Source: Aggregatibacter sp. 2125159857
GTDB taxonomy: Bacteria; Pseudomonadota; Gammaproteobacteria; Enterobacterales; Pasteurellaceae
Length of the DNA: 64,000 nucleotides
Assembly: GCF_017798005.1 (NCBI RefSeq)
Contig: NZ_CP072548.1
Location: 682,001-746,000 of the forward strand
Direction: 5' to 3'
A program made the position numbers and the translations under genes. Shown here piece after piece: positions 16,754 to 26,159 of the stretch (position 1 is the stretch's first letter; every line of letters begins with the position of its first letter). The notes beneath the pieces are model-generated. The model ran no database searches. It was given only the letters and a program-made list of their open reading frames with translations, and had not been told where the DNA came from.

Positions 16754-16905
16754 TCATTTTGAATGCCCTTTTACGTTTATTTTTCCTTCTGCCAATTCAT
16801 CCCAAAATTCATCCAACACTGACCGCACTTCAGTCGCGCAGCTACAACAGTATTTACGGTGTTAGGTGTTTTTTGCGGTTGTACTTGGTGAGCGGTGATC
16901 TTCAT
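16754..16905 (-). pseudogene. Possible small frameshifted gene in the cpdB upstream region
   Basis: On the minus strand an ATG at 16905 opens MKITAHQVQPQKTPNTVNT followed by VVAAR. A shift of one base near 16829-16835 then gives TEVRSVLDEFWDELAEGK followed by INVKGHSK and a stop at 16754. Each half reads like real protein, and the joined product would be about 50 residues. A USS lies at the junction. No good ribosome-binding site is visible and I do not recognise the family. It could be chance; it is the only content seen in the 366-base gap besides the terminator. Confidence 0.3.
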
Positions 16906-17007
16906 ACCACAACCAGGTGAGTGAGATTGATATATCGCTTGCCTTTTACCCCGCGCTTAATTTCTTTTACAATAACCCCACTAATTACCTAACAGGAGGC
17001 ATTTATT

Positions 17008-18981
17008 ATGATGAACAGAAGACGTTTTATTCAAATTGGCGCGACCAGCGTGCTGGCGCTCAGTTGTAATCGCATGGCGTTCGCGAAAAGCGATAATCAA
17101 GTCGATTTACGCATTATCGGTACTACCGATATTCATAGTTTTTTGACGGATTTTGACTATTACAAAGACGCACCGACAGAGAAATTCGGTTTTACCCGTG
17201 CGGCAAGTTTGATTCGTCAAGCCCGTGCGGAAGTGAAAAACAGCGTGTTGGTGGATAACGGCGATTTAATTCAAGGCAACCCGATTGCCGATTATCAAGC
17301 GGCAGTAGGCTATAAAGAAGGCAAATCAAACCCGGCGGTGGATTGCTTGAATGCCATGCATTATGAAGTGGGAACATTGGGTAACCACGAGTTTAACTAC
17401 GGTTTGGATTATTTGGCTGATGCCATCAAACAGGCGAAGTTCCCGATAGTAAACGCCAACGTAGTGAAAGTGGGAACAGAGGAGCCTTATTACACGCCTT
17501 ATGTGATTCAGGAAAAAACAGTGGTGGACAATAAAGGCAAGTCACATAAGCTAAAAATCGGTTATATCGGTTTTGTGCCGCCGCAAATTATGGTGTGGGA
17601 TAAAGCCAATTTAACGGGCAAAGTGGAAACCCGCGACATTGTAAAAAGTGCGCAAAAGTATGTACCGGAAATGAAGAAAAAAGGCGCGGATATTATCGTG
17701 GCGTTGGCGCATACCGGCCCATCCGACGAGCCGTATCATGAGGGCGCAGAAAACTCCGCGTTCTATCTTGCGGATGTGCCGCACATTGACGCGGTGATTT
17801 TCGGTCACTCCCACCGCTTGTTCCCGAATAAAGAATTTGCCAAATCACCAAATGCGGATATTGCCAAGGGCACCGTAAAAGGCGTGCCGGAAAGTATGGC
17901 GGGCTATTGGGCGAACAATATCAGTGTCGTAGATTTAGTGTTGAGCGAGCATAACGGCAAATGGATTGTGACCGATGGCAAAGCGGTATTGCGTCCGATT
18001 TATGATGCGGAAAACAAAAAGGCGTTGGCAGAAAATGACCCGGAAATGACCGCACTTTTAAAAGAAACCCATGAAGCGACCCGTAAATTCGTGGCACAGC
18101 CGATTGGTAAAGCGACCGACAATATGTATAGCTATTTGGCATTGGTGCAAGATGACCCAACTATTCAAATTGTTAACCAAGCGCAAAAAGCTTATGTAGA
18201 AAAAGTTGCCCCAAGCGTACCGGCAATGGCGGGTTTGCCGATTTTAAGTGCGGGCGCACCGTTTAAAGCGGGCGGACGTAAAAATGATCCGACAGGCTAC
18301 ACCGAAGTGAACAAAGGCGAGTTAACGTTCCGCAATGCGGCGGATTTGTATTTGTATCCGAATACCTTGGTCGTGGTGAAAGTCAGCGGCGAACAGCTGA
18401 AAGAATGGTTGGAATGCAGCGCGGGGATGTTTAAGCAAATCGATCCGGCGAGTGATAAACCACAATCGTTATTGGATTGGGAAGGCTTCCGCACCTATAA
18501 CTTCGATGTGATCGACGGTATCAATTACGAATACGATTTAACTCAACCGCCACGTTATGACGGCGAGTGCAAGTTAATCAATCCAGATGCCCACCGCGTG
18601 GTGAATCTGACTTACCAAGGCAAACCGGTGGATCCGAAAGCGGAATTCTTAATCGCGACCAATAACTACCGTGCTTATGGTAATAAATTCCCGGGCACCG
18701 GCGACAAGCATATTGTTTACGCCGCGCCGGATGAAAACCGTCAAGTGTTGGCAGATTACATCAAAGCTACCAGTGAAAAAGACGGCGCAGTGAATCCAAG
18801 TGCCGACAAAAACTGGCGCTTCGTGCCGATTAAAGGCAACGATAAATTAGATGTCCGCTTTGAAACGTCACCAAGTGAACAGGCGGCACAATTTATTAAA
18901 GAAAACGCCCAATACCCAATGAAACAGGTGGGTACGGATGAAGTGGGCTTTGCGGTATATCAAATTGATTTGACGAAATAA
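17008..18981 (+). CDS. cpdB: 2',3'-cyclic-nucleotide 2'-phosphodiesterase / 3'-nucleotidase
   Basis: A 657-residue bifunctional periplasmic enzyme that opens 2',3'-cyclic nucleotides and removes the 3'-phosphate, for nucleotide scavenging. The metallophosphatase domain has [37 protein letters not shown] and FGHSHRLF (metal ligands Asp, His, Asn). The C-terminal 5'-nucleotidase domain follows from about residue 380. GGAGG precedes the ATG at 17008; a second ATG follows at once. The signal peptide [18 protein letters not shown] contains R-R-R-F-I, a twin-arginine-like motif, with cleavage probably after AFA, suggesting export as a folded, metal-loaded protein. Strongly hydrophobic-core Sec export cannot be excluded. 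Confidence 0.95.
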   Translation: MMNRRRFIQIGATSVLALSCNRMAFAKSDNQVDLRIIGTTDIHSFLTDFDYYKDAPTEKFGFTRAASLIRQARAEVKNSVLVDNGDLIQGNPIADYQAAVGYKEGKSNPAVDCLNAMHYEVGTLGNHEFNYGLDYLADAIKQAKFPIVNANVVKVGTEEPYYTPYVIQEKTVVDNKGKSHKLKIGYIGFVPPQIMVWDKANLTGKVETRDIVKSAQKYVPEMKKKGADIIVALAHTGPSDEPYHEGAENSAFYLADVPHIDAVIFGHSHRLFPNKEFAKSPNADIAKGTVKGVPESMAGYWANNISVVDLVLSEHNGKWIVTDGKAVLRPIYDAENKKALAENDPEMTALLKETHEATRKFVAQPIGKATDNMYSYLALVQDDPTIQIVNQAQKAYVEKVAPSVPAMAGLPILSAGAPFKAGGRKNDPTGYTEVNKGELTFRNAADLYLYPNTLVVVKVSGEQLKEWLECSAGMFKQIDPASDKPQSLLDWEGFRTYNFDVIDGINYEYDLTQPPRYDGECKLINPDAHRVVNLTYQGKPVDPKAEFLIATNNYRAYGNKFPGTGDKHIVYAAPDENRQVLADYIKATSEKDGAVNPSADKNWRFVPIKGNDKLDVRFETSPSEQAAQFIKENAQYPMKQVGTDEVGFAVYQIDLTK

Positions 18982-19067
18982 TCGAAATTAAACTTGATCA
19001 TTATATATTTAAGTATATAATGAAATTGTTTGTTTAATGTTAAGATTGTCGTCATACTTAAACACAG

Positions 19068-19126
19068 GGCTAGTACAAAAACTCCCCCACGTCTTTTTGA
19101 AAGATATTTGTACTAGCCATTTTTTT
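19068..19126 (+). terminator. Strong hairpin terminator downstream of cpdB, or a very short RNA
   Basis: A 12-bp stem GGCTAGTACAAA / TTTGTACTAGCC with a 27-base loop that contains CTCCCCCAC, followed by A and seven T. An AT-rich perfect hairpin (CATTATATA / TATATAATG) lies at 18999-19022. A promoter-like pair, TTGTTT at 19030-19035 and CATACT at 19053-19058 with a 17-base spacer, stands directly in front, so the hairpin could be an independent RNA of about 60 bases. Confidence 0.75.
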
Positions 19127-19190
19127 CTTCTTATTCCCCCTCAAAAGCTTTACTATTAAAGCTTTCTTTCTTCTTTTTAGAGATACATTT

Positions 19191-19946
19191 ATGCATAACC
19201 TTGCGCTCGAAAAACAACTGAATCAAAAATTAAATAGCCGATTGATTGCCGACTATTGCCCCAATGGACTTCAAGTTGAAGGCAAATCAGAAATTCGGAA
19301 TATCATCACAGGAGTAACCGCCAGCCAAGCGTTGATTGACTATGCGGTAGCACAAAACGCCGATGCCTTGCTGGTGCATCACGGCTATTTTTGGAAAAAC
19401 GAAGATCCTTGTATTCGTGGCATGAAAGGCAATCGGATTCGTACGTTGCTAACCCATGGAATCAATTTATATGCGTATCACTTGCCTTTGGATGTTCATC
19501 CTGAATTAGGTAACAATGCACAACTTGCAGCGTTATTAGGCATTGAAAATTTGCAACCGTTAGAACAAGGGGCAACCAGTATTCCTATATGGGGAAATTT
19601 AAAACATCCTTTAACAGGCGAACAATTTGCTGAGCGGATTGCACAAGTATTACATCGTCAGCCGTTAATTTGTATCGAAAACGGACCGCACTTTATTCAT
19701 AAAATTGGGCTTTGTACCGGTGGCGGACAAGGTTATATCGATCTTGCCGTACAACAAGGCTGTGATGCTTTTATTACCGGTGAAGTGTCTGAACAAACCA
19801 TCCATAGTGCAAGAGAACAGGGCATCCATTTTTTTGCGGCTGGTCATCATGCGACCGAGCGGTATGGGGTCAAAGCCTTGGGAGAATGGTTAGCGAAAGA
19901 ATACGGATTGGATGTTGAATTTAAGGATATAGATAATCCAGCGTAA
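19191..19946 (+). CDS. ybgI: Nif3-like dinuclear metal centre protein (YbgI/GTP cyclohydrolase I type 2 family)
   Basis: A 251-residue protein of the conserved Nif3/YbgI family, which forms hexameric rings with a two-metal site. Visible ligands include ADALLVHHGYFWKNED (His-His), YAYHLPLDVHPELGNN (Asp-x-His) and the C-terminal FAAGHHATERYGVKALGEW (His and Glu). The start ATG is at 19191. The cellular role of the family is unsettled. A USS overlaps codons near 19682. The tRNA-Sec gene lies downstream on the opposite strand. Confidence 0.92.
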   Translation: MHNLALEKQLNQKLNSRLIADYCPNGLQVEGKSEIRNIITGVTASQALIDYAVAQNADALLVHHGYFWKNEDPCIRGMKGNRIRTLLTHGINLYAYHLPLDVHPELGNNAQLAALLGIENLQPLEQGATSIPIWGNLKHPLTGEQFAERIAQVLHRQPLICIENGPHFIHKIGLCTGGGQGYIDLAVQQGCDAFITGEVSEQTIHSAREQGIHFFAAGHHATERYGVKALGEWLAKEYGLDVEFKDIDNPA

Positions 19947-19991
19947 AATGCGGCGCTTTTAATAAGAAGGCAAGATAAAGGTAAGAGGCAT

Positions 19992-20086
19992 TGGCGGAAG
20001 ATCGTAGGAGTTGAACCTACCCGAGACTGCTGGCAGCCTCAACAGGATTTGAAGTCCTGCCGCTTCACCGGAAACGACGATCTTCC
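19992..20086 (-). tRNA. selC: tRNA-Sec, anticodon TCA
   Basis: The minus strand reads GGAAGATCGTCG at the 5' end and GATCTTCC-GCCA at the 3' end, 95 bases with an 8-bp acceptor stem and a long variable arm (GAGGCTGCCAGCAGTCTC), as in E. coli selC. The anticodon TCA (complement of 20050-20052) sits in CTTCAAA. It decodes UGA as selenocysteine. No selenoprotein gene is visible in this window, so its clients (formate dehydrogenase, selD and others) must be elsewhere. Confidence 0.97.
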
Positions 20087-20230
20087 CTTTAAAAAATCGT
20101 GCGAACTTTAGCGTAAAAGCCGAGGTGTTTCAAGAGAAATGGTAAAAAATTTACTTTTGTTAGTGCGGGAAATAGTGCTTTAGATTATAATCGCAAGGAT
20201 TTTTTGCTTTATTTTTATAGGATACATTTC

Positions 20231-22078
20231 ATGGTAATGGAAAAACTACACGGAGCTTCAACCAGCTGGGCTTCTAAGTTTCTTTTTGGTTTTATTACTG
20301 TCACATTTGTTATCAGTTCGATGGCAGGCTATCTTTATACCCGCGTTGATAATTCTGCGGCAAAAGTCAATGGAGAAGAGATTTCACAGCACACGTTTCA
20401 AAATCAATATAATGCTGCCTCCCGTAATTTAAGCCCGCAAGATGCCGATTCGCCGGCGCAAATCACTCAGCTCAAAACACAAATTTTAGCGTCTTTAATT
20501 AACCAAGAATTATTACGCCAATATGCGAATGATCTTAAATTAGGTGTCAGTGACGACCGTGTTAAACAAGAGATCGTGACGACACCGTCTTTCCAAAATA
20601 ACGGAAAATTTGACAATACCCTCTATCAGCAAATGCTACAAAGTAATGGCATTTCCGCTGAAACCTATGCCGGCTATGTACGAGAAGCGCTGCGTTTAGA
20701 ACAGCTTCAAAATGCGTTGGCAGCCACGATGTTCAGTGTTCCGGTGCAACAGGAAGCATTGGAAAAATTATTTTTCCAACGTCGTCAAGTGCGTTTTGCG
20801 AAGTTATCGCTTTTGGATGAAATTGAGAAACAAAGCGTAACCGGTGAGGAAATCCAAGCTTACTATGAGGCACATAAAGCGGAATTTACCCTTCCGGAAC
20901 AGGTTAAGGTGCAATATCTTGATTTATCCGGTGCGAACATGGAAAAAAATATGAATGTGACTGATGTAGAAATTGCACAGTATTATCAAGATAATAAAGC
21001 GCAATTTACGACACAAGGTCAGCAACATTTAGCCCATATTCAAGTAAAAACTGAGCAACAAGCGCAGGATTTATATCATCAATTACAACAAGGGGCTGTC
21101 TTTGAGGAGTTAGCGAAAAATCACTCTATCGATCCAACCAGTTCAGAAAAGGGCGGTGATTTAAGTTGGGTAAGTGCGGGTGAATTTCCAGCCGTTTTTG
21201 AAGAGGCAGCAAATGCGTTAGAGGTTGGAAAATATAGCCAACCGATAAAAGTGGATGGCAATTACCATATTATTTTAGTGAAAGAACGCAAACCTGCGAA
21301 AGTGTTACCTTTAGACGAGGTGAAAGCCGAAATCGCTGCACAAATTCGTCAAAATTTAATGGGTAACCAATTCTTTTCTATTGAAAAACGCGTAGCGGAT
21401 AAAGCTTTTGAAGATGCGTCTTCATTAAAAGCTGCTGCAGATGAGGCTGGCGTAAAAGTTCAGGAAACCGGCTATTTTTCTCGTAAGGATGTGCCGTCAG
21501 AATTAAATTATCCGAATGTCACGTCGGCAATTTTTGATTCTGATCTTTCTCAAGGCGGTAGCAATTCTGAGCCGATGAGTGTAGGCGAGCAACATTCTTT
21601 AGTGGTTAGAGTGCTTGATCATAAACCTCAGTCCACCCGATCCTTGGAGGATATGAAGGGCGAAATCGCAGCAACATTAAAACACCAAAAAGCTGAAGAC
21701 ATTGTGTTAGCACAGGCGGATAAGTTTGTACAAGATTTGACGGCTGGGAAAGCCGTAGATGGATTAAATTTTGGTGAAGCACAAACATGGGTTTTTGCCG
21801 AAACGAAAGATCCTGTCCTTGGAGACGTTATTTTCTCAATGAAAAAACCGGCTGATGGCAGCGTGACTTATAAGGCCGCTAAAAACGCAGAAGGTGGCGT
21901 AGTGATTGTGGCGTTGGATAGTGTCGAGGACGGTAAGTTAACTGCCTCAGAGAAAAAACAATTTGCAGCACAATTAGAACAAACCGACCGCATCAGTTTG
22001 CAAAATAGCTTATTAAATGCGCTACGTGCCAAAGCGAAAATTGAGATAAACGACGCATTTATTAACCAAGAGCAATAA
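20231..22078 (+). CDS. ppiD: Peptidyl-prolyl cis-trans isomerase D, periplasmic folding chaperone
   Basis: A 615-residue inner-membrane-anchored periplasmic chaperone near the Sec exit. The frame opens at 20204; the ATG at 20231 (MVMEKLHGASTSW) matches the family N-terminus. One membrane anchor (FLFGFITVTFVISSMAGYLY) follows, then the SurA_N-like chaperone segment, a parvulin domain at about residues 250-360 (LAHIQVKTEQQAQDLYHQL ... GGDLSWVSAGEFP ... YHIILVKER) and a C-terminal SurA-like part. Length is as usual for PpiD. A terminator follows at 22087. Confidence 0.93.
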   Translation: MVMEKLHGASTSWASKFLFGFITVTFVISSMAGYLYTRVDNSAAKVNGEEISQHTFQNQYNAASRNLSPQDADSPAQITQLKTQILASLINQELLRQYANDLKLGVSDDRVKQEIVTTPSFQNNGKFDNTLYQQMLQSNGISAETYAGYVREALRLEQLQNALAATMFSVPVQQEALEKLFFQRRQVRFAKLSLLDEIEKQSVTGEEIQAYYEAHKAEFTLPEQVKVQYLDLSGANMEKNMNVTDVEIAQYYQDNKAQFTTQGQQHLAHIQVKTEQQAQDLYHQLQQGAVFEELAKNHSIDPTSSEKGGDLSWVSAGEFPAVFEEAANALEVGKYSQPIKVDGNYHIILVKERKPAKVLPLDEVKAEIAAQIRQNLMGNQFFSIEKRVADKAFEDASSLKAAADEAGVKVQETGYFSRKDVPSELNYPNVTSAIFDSDLSQGGSNSEPMSVGEQHSLVVRVLDHKPQSTRSLEDMKGEIAATLKHQKAEDIVLAQADKFVQDLTAGKAVDGLNFGEAQTWVFAETKDPVLGDVIFSMKKPADGSVTYKAAKNAEGGVVIVALDSVEDGKLTASEKKQFAAQLEQTDRISLQNSLLNALRAKAKIEINDAFINQEQ

Positions 22079-22086
22079 TCAAGCGT

Positions 22087-22116
22087 AATGCCTATGATGT
22101 CATAGGCATTATTTTT
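22087..22116 (+). terminator. Rho-independent terminator of ppiD
   Basis: Perfect 11-bp stem AATGCCTATGA / TCATAGGCATT with a 2-base loop, followed by ATTTTTG. Confidence 0.85.
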
Positions 22117-22201
22117 GAGCTAAATTTAAGAAACCGTATGCTTTAATGTACTCATCCCGATTCTTTTCGTGGTGAACCGTTTAACATGAAGGAGATAAAA
22201 A

Positions 22202-22828
22202 ATGAAATTAGTCGAAGTCAAACATCCATTGGTGAAACACAAATTGGGTTTAATGCGTGCTGCAGAAATTAACACGAAAAAATTCCGTGAATTAGCCACC
22301 GAAGTCGGCAGCCTATTAACTTATGAAGCGACATCCGATTTAGAAACAGAAAAAGTCATTATTGACGGTTGGTGCGGTCCGGTTGAGATTGACCAAATCA
22401 AAGGTAAAAAAGTCACTGTCGTACCGATTTTGCGTGCCGGTCTGGGCATGATGGATGGGGTGTTAGAGCATGTTCCAAGTGCGCGTATCAGTGTTGTCGG
22501 AATGTACCGTAATGAAGAAACCCTTGAGCCGGTACCTTATTTCCAAAAATTAGCCAGCGATTTAGATGAACGTTTAGCTATCGTTGTTGACCCGATGTTA
22601 GCGACCGGTGGTTCTATGATTGCAACCATCGATTTGTTAAAACAAAAAGGGTGCAAACACATTAAAGTTTTAGTATTAGTTGCCGCCCCGGAAGGCCTTG
22701 CTGCATTAGAAAAAGCGCATCCGGACATTGAATTATACACCGCGGCAATTGATGATCACTTAAACGAAAACGGGTATATCATTCCGGGTTTAGGTGATGC
22801 AGGAGATAAAATTTTCGGTACGAAATAA
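22202..22828 (+). CDS. upp: Uracil phosphoribosyltransferase
   Basis: A 208-residue enzyme, full length, that makes UMP from uracil and PRPP. The PRPP-binding motif is [18 protein letters not shown] (about residues 129-146), and the uracil-binding C-terminus reads [31 protein letters not shown] is the conserved flexible loop. AAGGAG stands 7 bases before the ATG. Together with uraA downstream it forms the uracil salvage unit. Confidence 0.98.
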   Translation: MKLVEVKHPLVKHKLGLMRAAEINTKKFRELATEVGSLLTYEATSDLETEKVIIDGWCGPVEIDQIKGKKVTVVPILRAGLGMMDGVLEHVPSARISVVGMYRNEETLEPVPYFQKLASDLDERLAIVVDPMLATGGSMIATIDLLKQKGCKHIKVLVLVAAPEGLAALEKAHPDIELYTAAIDDHLNENGYIIPGLGDAGDKIFGTK

Positions 22829-22858
22829 TCCTGAAACCGGAAATTTTATTAACACGTT

Positions 22859-22882
22859 AGGCGGATTTTTATCCGCCTTTTT
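22859..22882 (+). terminator. Hairpin with U-tract between upp and uraA
   Basis: Stem AGGCGGAT / ATCCGCCT with a TTTT loop, then TTTT. It may terminate or attenuate transcription from upp into uraA. A USS (near 22917) follows. Confidence 0.75.
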
Positions 22883-22959
22883 GCGGCAAGAAGAAACAAA
22901 AACATTTCGAAAAATGACCGCACTTTTTAAGTTAATTCAGACAGCGAGTTGAAACTTAC

Positions 22960-24204
22960 ATGACACATACAACACAAGCTCCAATTACGGAGCAACAGAG
23001 TTCCGTTAAACAAGCATTTGTGGGTTTACAAATGCTATTCGTTGCCTTTGGTGCATTGGTTTTAGTACCGTTAATTACCGGATTAGATGCCAATACCGCC
23101 TTGCTCACCGCAGGTATCGGTACTTTATTATTCCAACTTTGTACCGGCAAACAAGTGCCGATTTTCTTGGCCTCTTCTTTTGCCTTTATTGCCCCGATTC
23201 AATATGGTGTCGCCACTTGGGGAATTCCTGCCACAATGGGCGGTTTAGCCTGTGCCGGTTTGGTTTATTTAGCGCTGAGTACATTAGTCAAATTGCGTGG
23301 TGCCGCGGCATTAGAACGCATTTTCCCTCCTGTGGTCGTTGGTCCCGTGATTATTATCATCGGTATGGGCTTAGCGCCGGTCGCCGTCGATATGGCACTC
23401 GGTAAAAATAGCGCTTACCAATACAATGATGCTGTTTTAGTGTCTATGGTAACCCTCATCACAACCTTGTGCGTAGCCGTCTTCTCCAAAGGTTTAATGA
23501 AACTTATCCCAATTATGTTCGGTATCACCGTCGGTTATGTTCTCTGCCTTTTCATGGGACTCATTAATTTCCAACCCGTTTTAGATGCGCCTTGGTTTAG
23601 TTTGCCAAACATCACCACGCCGGAATTTAAATTAGAAGCCATTTTATATTTACTGCCAATTGCCATTGCGCCCGCTGTGGAACACGTTGGTGGCATTATG
23701 GCGATTAGTTCCGTGACCGGCAAAGACTTCATCAAAAAACCGGGGTTACACCGCACTTTGTTAGGTGATGGTATTGCAACCAGTGCCGCTTCCTTATTAG
23801 GCGGTCCACCAAATACGACCTATGCAGAAGTGACCGGTGCGGTCATGCTCACCCGTAATTTCAATCCAAATATCATGACTTGGGCGGCCGTCTGGGCAAT
23901 TGCTATTTCCTTCTGTGGAAAAGTCGGTGCCTTTTTATCCACTATACCAACTATCGTGATGGGCGGTATCATGATGCTGGTATTCGGTTCCATTGCCGTT
24001 GTCGGTATGAGCACCTTGATCCGCGCCAAAGTCGATGTCACCGAGGCACGTAACCTTTGCATCATTGCTGTGGTCATGACATTTGGTATCGGTAACATGT
24101 TCGTTGATGTTGGTGGCGTGTCCTTAAAAGGAATCAGCCTTTGCGCGGTGGTTGCCATCATTTTGAACTTGGTATTACCTAAAGCGAAAAACGAAGCCGC
24201 ATAA
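22960..24204 (+). CDS. uraA: Uracil permease (uracil:H+ symporter)
   Basis: A 414-residue membrane protein of the NAT/NCS2 nucleobase transporter family. It has about 14 hydrophobic segments. The family's acidic residues are seen in APAVEHVGGIMAISSVTG (Glu) and GGPPNTTYAEVTGAV (Glu), which correspond to the uracil and proton sites of E. coli UraA. It brings uracil to Upp. The ATG at 22960 begins MTHTTQAPITEQ; the Shine-Dalgarno is weak. Confidence 0.96.
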   Translation: MTHTTQAPITEQQSSVKQAFVGLQMLFVAFGALVLVPLITGLDANTALLTAGIGTLLFQLCTGKQVPIFLASSFAFIAPIQYGVATWGIPATMGGLACAGLVYLALSTLVKLRGAAALERIFPPVVVGPVIIIIGMGLAPVAVDMALGKNSAYQYNDAVLVSMVTLITTLCVAVFSKGLMKLIPIMFGITVGYVLCLFMGLINFQPVLDAPWFSLPNITTPEFKLEAILYLLPIAIAPAVEHVGGIMAISSVTGKDFIKKPGLHRTLLGDGIATSAASLLGGPPNTTYAEVTGAVMLTRNFNPNIMTWAAVWAIAISFCGKVGAFLSTIPTIVMGGIMMLVFGSIAVVGMSTLIRAKVDVTEARNLCIIAVVMTFGIGNMFVDVGGVSLKGISLCAVVAIILNLVLPKAKNEAA

Positions 24205-24318
24205 AACGCATATGTAACAGTCATTAGCAGGAAGGAAAAATATCCGCTAATGACTTTCTAATTTTAAAAATTTCGTTTATTCTTACCGCACTTTATTTCA
24301 GCATTTTCGGTATTTGAT

Positions 24319-25023
24319 TTGAGCGAGCCACATTTCCAACTTCCTCTCCCCATTCATCAATTTGATAATGACACGCTGGAAAATTTTTACGCGGAAAACA
24401 ATCAGCTTCTGCTCAGCTCCTTGCAAAAAAACTTTTCCCATCTCAGCCAACCTTTTTTCTATCTTTGGGGGCAGCGTGGTTGTGGAAAAAGCCATCTATT
24501 AAAAGCCATTTGTCATCATTACTTAACGCATCAGCGCCCTGCCTTATACGTGCCTTTGAACAAAGCACAATATTTCTCTCCGGCAGTACTGGAAAATCTA
24601 GAGCAACAAGAATTAGTGTGTTTGGATGATTTACAAGAAGTGATTGGTAATCCGGACTGGGAAGTGGCTATTTTCGATTTAATCAATCGAATCAGAGAGA
24701 CCGGAAAAACGCTTTTAGTGATCGGCGCGGATCAATCGCCGACCAATTTATCGGTCCATTTACCGGATTTGGCGTCTCGTCTCACATGGGGCGAGGTGTA
24801 TCAATTAATGCCGTTAAATGATCAACAAAAAATCACGGTCTTACAACTGGCAGCACATCAGCGCGGCATTGAATTGCCTGACGAAACGGCTAATTTTCTC
24901 TTCAAACGTTTAGAACGGGATATGAAAACCTTGTTTAATGCGTTAGAAAAACTCGATCAAGCCTCATTGCAGGCGCAACGTAAACTAACGATTCCCTTCG
25001 TTAAAGAAATTTTGGCGTTATAA
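24319..25023 (+). CDS. hda: DnaA regulatory inactivator Hda
   Basis: A 234-residue AAA+ protein that works with the loaded beta clamp to stimulate ATP hydrolysis by DnaA and prevent re-initiation. The clamp-binding motif QLPLPI lies at residues 7-12. Walker A is LWGQRGCGKSHLL, Walker B is ELVCLDDLQEV, and the arginine-finger/Box VII region reads LPDLASRLTWGEVYQL. No ATG exists at the right place; the start is most likely the TTG at 24319, with no clear Shine-Dalgarno. The order upp-uraA-hda is conserved in gamma-proteobacteria. The gene converges with the next one, leaving 9 bases between stops. Confidence 0.93.
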   Translation: MSEPHFQLPLPIHQFDNDTLENFYAENNQLLLSSLQKNFSHLSQPFFYLWGQRGCGKSHLLKAICHHYLTHQRPALYVPLNKAQYFSPAVLENLEQQELVCLDDLQEVIGNPDWEVAIFDLINRIRETGKTLLVIGADQSPTNLSVHLPDLASRLTWGEVYQLMPLNDQQKITVLQLAAHQRGIELPDETANFLFKRLERDMKTLFNALEKLDQASLQAQRKLTIPFVKEILAL

Positions 25024-25032
25024 CAGCGGATG

Positions 25033-25485
25033 TTACAACCATCTGCGAGTACGTTGGCAGTACGCCGTAAATGCATCACCAAAAATATTTCGTAAATTTT
25101 CCTCTTCCCGCTTAATTTGAAATTCGGTGATATACCACACAAATAGTATCACACCTAATATAGCTGACAACGAGCCAAGGTAAGCATTCCACGCCAATAA
25201 AACAAAGGCTAAGCCTAGATACATTGGATTACGACTGTATTGATAAATTCCATTCGTCACTAATTGTGAGGTTTTTTCGATTTTTAGTGGATCAATCGTG
25301 GTTTTAGCGAATAAAAATTGTAAGACGCTCGCCATGCCGATCACGCAACCCATTCCGCCAAGTACAATCACCAACCACAATGGAGATGGAAATTGCCAAA
25401 CAGGTGGGAGGATTTTCATTAGCAAAGCACAGAAGACAAAAATTAATGGGGGTGGAATAGGGATTTTGCGTTGATTATTCGCCAT
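25033..25485 (-). CDS. Isoprenylcysteine carboxyl methyltransferase-like membrane protein
   Basis: A 150-residue membrane protein with about four hydrophobic segments. The frame opens at 25497; the ATG at 25485 (MANNQRKIPIPPP) has AGGA eight bases upstream. The C-terminal half carries the ICMT/PEMT family pattern: LVTNGIYQYSRNPMYLGL (SAM-binding Arg-Asn-Pro-x-Tyr) and EEENLRNIFGDAFTAYCQ followed by a terminal RRW. It probably methylates a lipid or small molecule at the inner membrane; the substrate is unknown. Confidence 0.8.
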   Translation of the reverse strand: MANNQRKIPIPPPLIFVFCALLMKILPPVWQFPSPLWLVIVLGGMGCVIGMASVLQFLFAKTTIDPLKIEKTSQLVTNGIYQYSRNPMYLGLAFVLLAWNAYLGSLSAILGVILFVWYITEFQIKREEENLRNIFGDAFTAYCQRTRRWL

Positions 25486-25495
25486 GATATTCCTC

Positions 25496-25530
25496 ATTGT
25501 TAAAAGAAAGGCTTGGTTTTCCCAAGCCTT
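25496..25530 (-). terminator. Terminator of the rodZ-ispG-hisS-yfgM run
   Basis: Hairpin AAGGCTTGG / CCAAGCCTT with a short loop; on the minus strand it is followed by CTTTCTTTTAAC. It lies just after the yfgM stop. Confidence 0.75.
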
Positions 25531-25535
25531 AAAAA

Positions 25536-26150
25536 CTATAAATTATTTAACCGCACTTGAATGAGTTGTTGCTCTAACGGAGTGGCATTTTGCTGGGCTT
25601 GTTGATAAGCGCTTTTCGCAGCCTCCTTATCTCCTTTCGCCAACTGAATATCGCCAACTAAGATATTTTTAGCCCCATTCCAAGCCTCATCTTTCACTAA
25701 TTTCAAACTGTCTAACGCCGGATCAAATTGTCCAAGCTGGAATTGTACCGCCGCCAAACGCAACGCCGTTACAGAAGATAAAATGTCATCCGTTGATTGC
25801 GCCACAGCCTGTTTTAACGCTTCTTCAGCCTGCGTAAAATCTTGTTTTTCAACAGCAATTTTGGCTTTATCTAACAAGGCTAACACCGCGTAGGCAGTTT
25901 TCTCATTATTTTTAATGAATTGAGCAAATTGCGCTTCTTGTGCTTGTGGATCTTTTTTATAGTTAAACAACACTTGCTCGTATTCAGCAGAAACATTGTG
26001 GATTTTTTGTAGCTGATAAGATTGCCAATAGTTCCAGCCGAATACGCCAACACAGGCAATCACAAAACAAGCAATAATAAACTTATAGTTTTCTTGCCAC
26101 CACGCTTTAATCGCACTGAGTTCTTGTTCTTCTTCAATGGTATACGCCAT
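25536..26150 (-). CDS. yfgM: YfgM family protein, ancillary SecYEG translocon subunit
   Basis: A 204-residue single-pass inner-membrane protein with a short cytoplasmic N-terminus (MAYTIEEEQELSAIKAWW), one membrane segment (FIIACFVIACVGVFGW, about residues 29-45) and a periplasmic TPR-like domain (about 50-204). In E. coli YfgM works with PpiD at the Sec translocon; ppiD is also in this window, at 20.2 kb. It starts 9 bases after hisS, the order found in E. coli. Confidence 0.92.
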   Translation of the reverse strand: MAYTIEEEQELSAIKAWWQENYKFIIACFVIACVGVFGWNYWQSYQLQKIHNVSAEYEQVLFNYKKDPQAQEAQFAQFIKNNEKTAYAVLALLDKAKIAVEKQDFTQAEEALKQAVAQSTDDILSSVTALRLAAVQFQLGQFDPALDSLKLVKDEAWNGAKNILVGDIQLAKGDKEAAKSAYQQAQQNATPLEQQLIQVRLNNL

Positions 26151-26159
26151 GTTGTTTCC

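Noticed and set aside
16654..16920. Plus-strand open frame of 88 residues between the ABC operon and cpdB
   Set aside because: It starts inside a terminator hairpin, has odd composition and no family resemblance; the minus strand of the same stretch reads more like protein.
19946..20230. Genomic island integration at tRNA-Sec
   Set aside because: No integrase, no direct repeat of the tRNA 3' end and no accessory genes; ppiD and the Nif3-like gene are core genes.
22859..22882. Pyrimidine riboswitch between upp and uraA
   Set aside because: Only a simple hairpin with a U-tract is present; no conserved aptamer-like sequence or alternative pairing was seen.
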